A stretch of 64,000 nt of DNA from Pterobdella sp. o SKG-2022 (lineage: Eukaryota; Annelida; Clitellata; Hirudinida; Piscicolidae): positions 2,142,916 to 2,206,915 of the forward strand of contig OZ038326.1 of NCBI GenBank assembly GCA_964035795.1, read 5' to 3'. Under the pieces are notes generated by a model. The model ran no database searches and had not been told where the DNA came from. It was given only the letters and a program-made list of their open reading frames with translations. Positions 63,173 to 64,000 of this stretch are shown in pieces. The translations under genes and the position numbers were made by a program. The first letter of the stretch is position 1; every line of letters begins with the position of its first letter.

Positions 63173-64000
63173 GCTTTTTATGCAGTTTTATTCTAAGATT
63201 TATTTATAAAATCTGTATAAGATTTTCAAATTGCGCTGGTATATTTAAAGTTATTATCTTTTGTATTTTCACATTGAAGAGTTTTTCATGTGAAATATAA
63301 AATTTTTCAGGTTTGAAAACCAAAATGAAGCGGTGTATATATATTTTTAATTAAGAAAAACAATGATAATCTTGTATTGTCAGTTTAATTAAGAATCAAT
63401 CGACAAGAAATGAGGTGGGACATGTTTATCGCATAAATCAAGACAATCTAGATCTTTAACCTTTGTTTATGTGTTGACCCTTTTTTGATTCGATTAACTC
63501 GATTATATATTTTTTTTAGCTAAATAAATGTTTATATGTTTGGCATTTCAAAATGCTAATAAATGAAATAGTCTATCTTCGATGAAAATTAATAAGTTCA
63601 GTTCACAACATAACAATATCTATTTCAAAAGAGAAAAATGTTTGTTTTTAATTCAGAACTGACTTTTGAATAAATTATCTTGAAACACCAAGGATAAATC
63701 GTTTTTAAACAATTTTTCAAGCATAAATGATTCAGTTATCATATTTCTAACATTTGATTCTACAATATAAGGCTGAACGAATTACTGTCTTCAAACTCCT
63801 CTCTTTTTCTTGAAACTAAAAAACTGTAAAATTTGAAAACGTTAGAAGGAATCTTTTTATTTTAATTGAAGTTACCAGTTATTGGCATTGGCGAGTGAGC
63901 TGGTTGTAAGTTTTACCTGTTTGACAAGAAAGTGTGATGCACTGACCTTGCGAACATTGAATGTATTTGGTATTGTCGTCATGTGAGTAAAAAGGTTCAG
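63173..64000. other. Sequence downstream of DDAH
   Basis: AT-rich DNA with the DDAH 3' UTR. The last 150 bases are slightly GC-richer, but no exon could be supported before the window ends. Confidence 0.45.

Overview
The window is very AT-rich eukaryotic DNA with small, densely intron-split protein genes, tRNA-derived SINEs, decayed non-LTR retrotransposons and many simple repeats. Collagen lysyl hydroxylase, an ETS factor with a Pointed domain, a four-cysteine tetraspanin and DDAH together point to a metazoan. The AT content, compact introns and short intergenic spaces suggest an invertebrate; the phylum cannot be fixed from the sequence. Gene models were built by hand from homology, GT/AG sites and reading-frame continuity. 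Every exon chain given closes in frame, but none has transcript support.

Layout. 1-700: 3' end of a CR1/L2-like LINE. 1341-2818: a possible 68-residue three-exon gene. 2.8-19.4 kb: AT-rich and gene-poor, with a second, reverse-strand copy of the same LINE family (8.55-10.43 kb) and short tandem or compositional repeats. 19.47-25.06 kb (-): a complete tetraspanin. 26.5-31.6 kb (-): an ETS-family transcription factor with an N-terminal PNT and a C-terminal ETS domain; two SINE copies lie in its largest intron. 31.93-32.53 kb: a pure (TATC)n array of about 600 bp. 37.35-38.10 kb (+): the 3' exons of an unrecognised gene, with a SINE in one intron. 39.27-43.28 kb (-): a 15-exon, 606-residue coiled-coil protein, divergent from a single-exon secreted-protein gene at 43.72-44.58 kb (+).

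45.88-54.00 kb (+): a complete 20-exon procollagen-lysine hydroxylase (PLOD, 724 residues) with a LINE-type 3' tail in intron 2. 55.74-60.4 kb: a tandem duplication, 3,124 bp apart, of a two-exon HNMT-like methyltransferase gene (-). The copy at 56 kb has a premature stop; the copy at 59 kb is intact. A 739-bp patch is almost identical between them while both flanks are clearly diverged, which suggests gene conversion. A decayed LINE of another clade lies between the copies. 60.92-63.17 kb (+): a complete six-exon DDAH (288 residues).

The genes form no shared pathway or operon-like system; this is an ordinary patchwork of metazoan genes. The features most worth following are the conversion patch, the stem-loop 3' ends shared by the LINEs and SINEs, the giant GATA/TATC array, the aberrant end of the ETS domain, and a possible truncated PLOD isoform from intronic polyadenylation.
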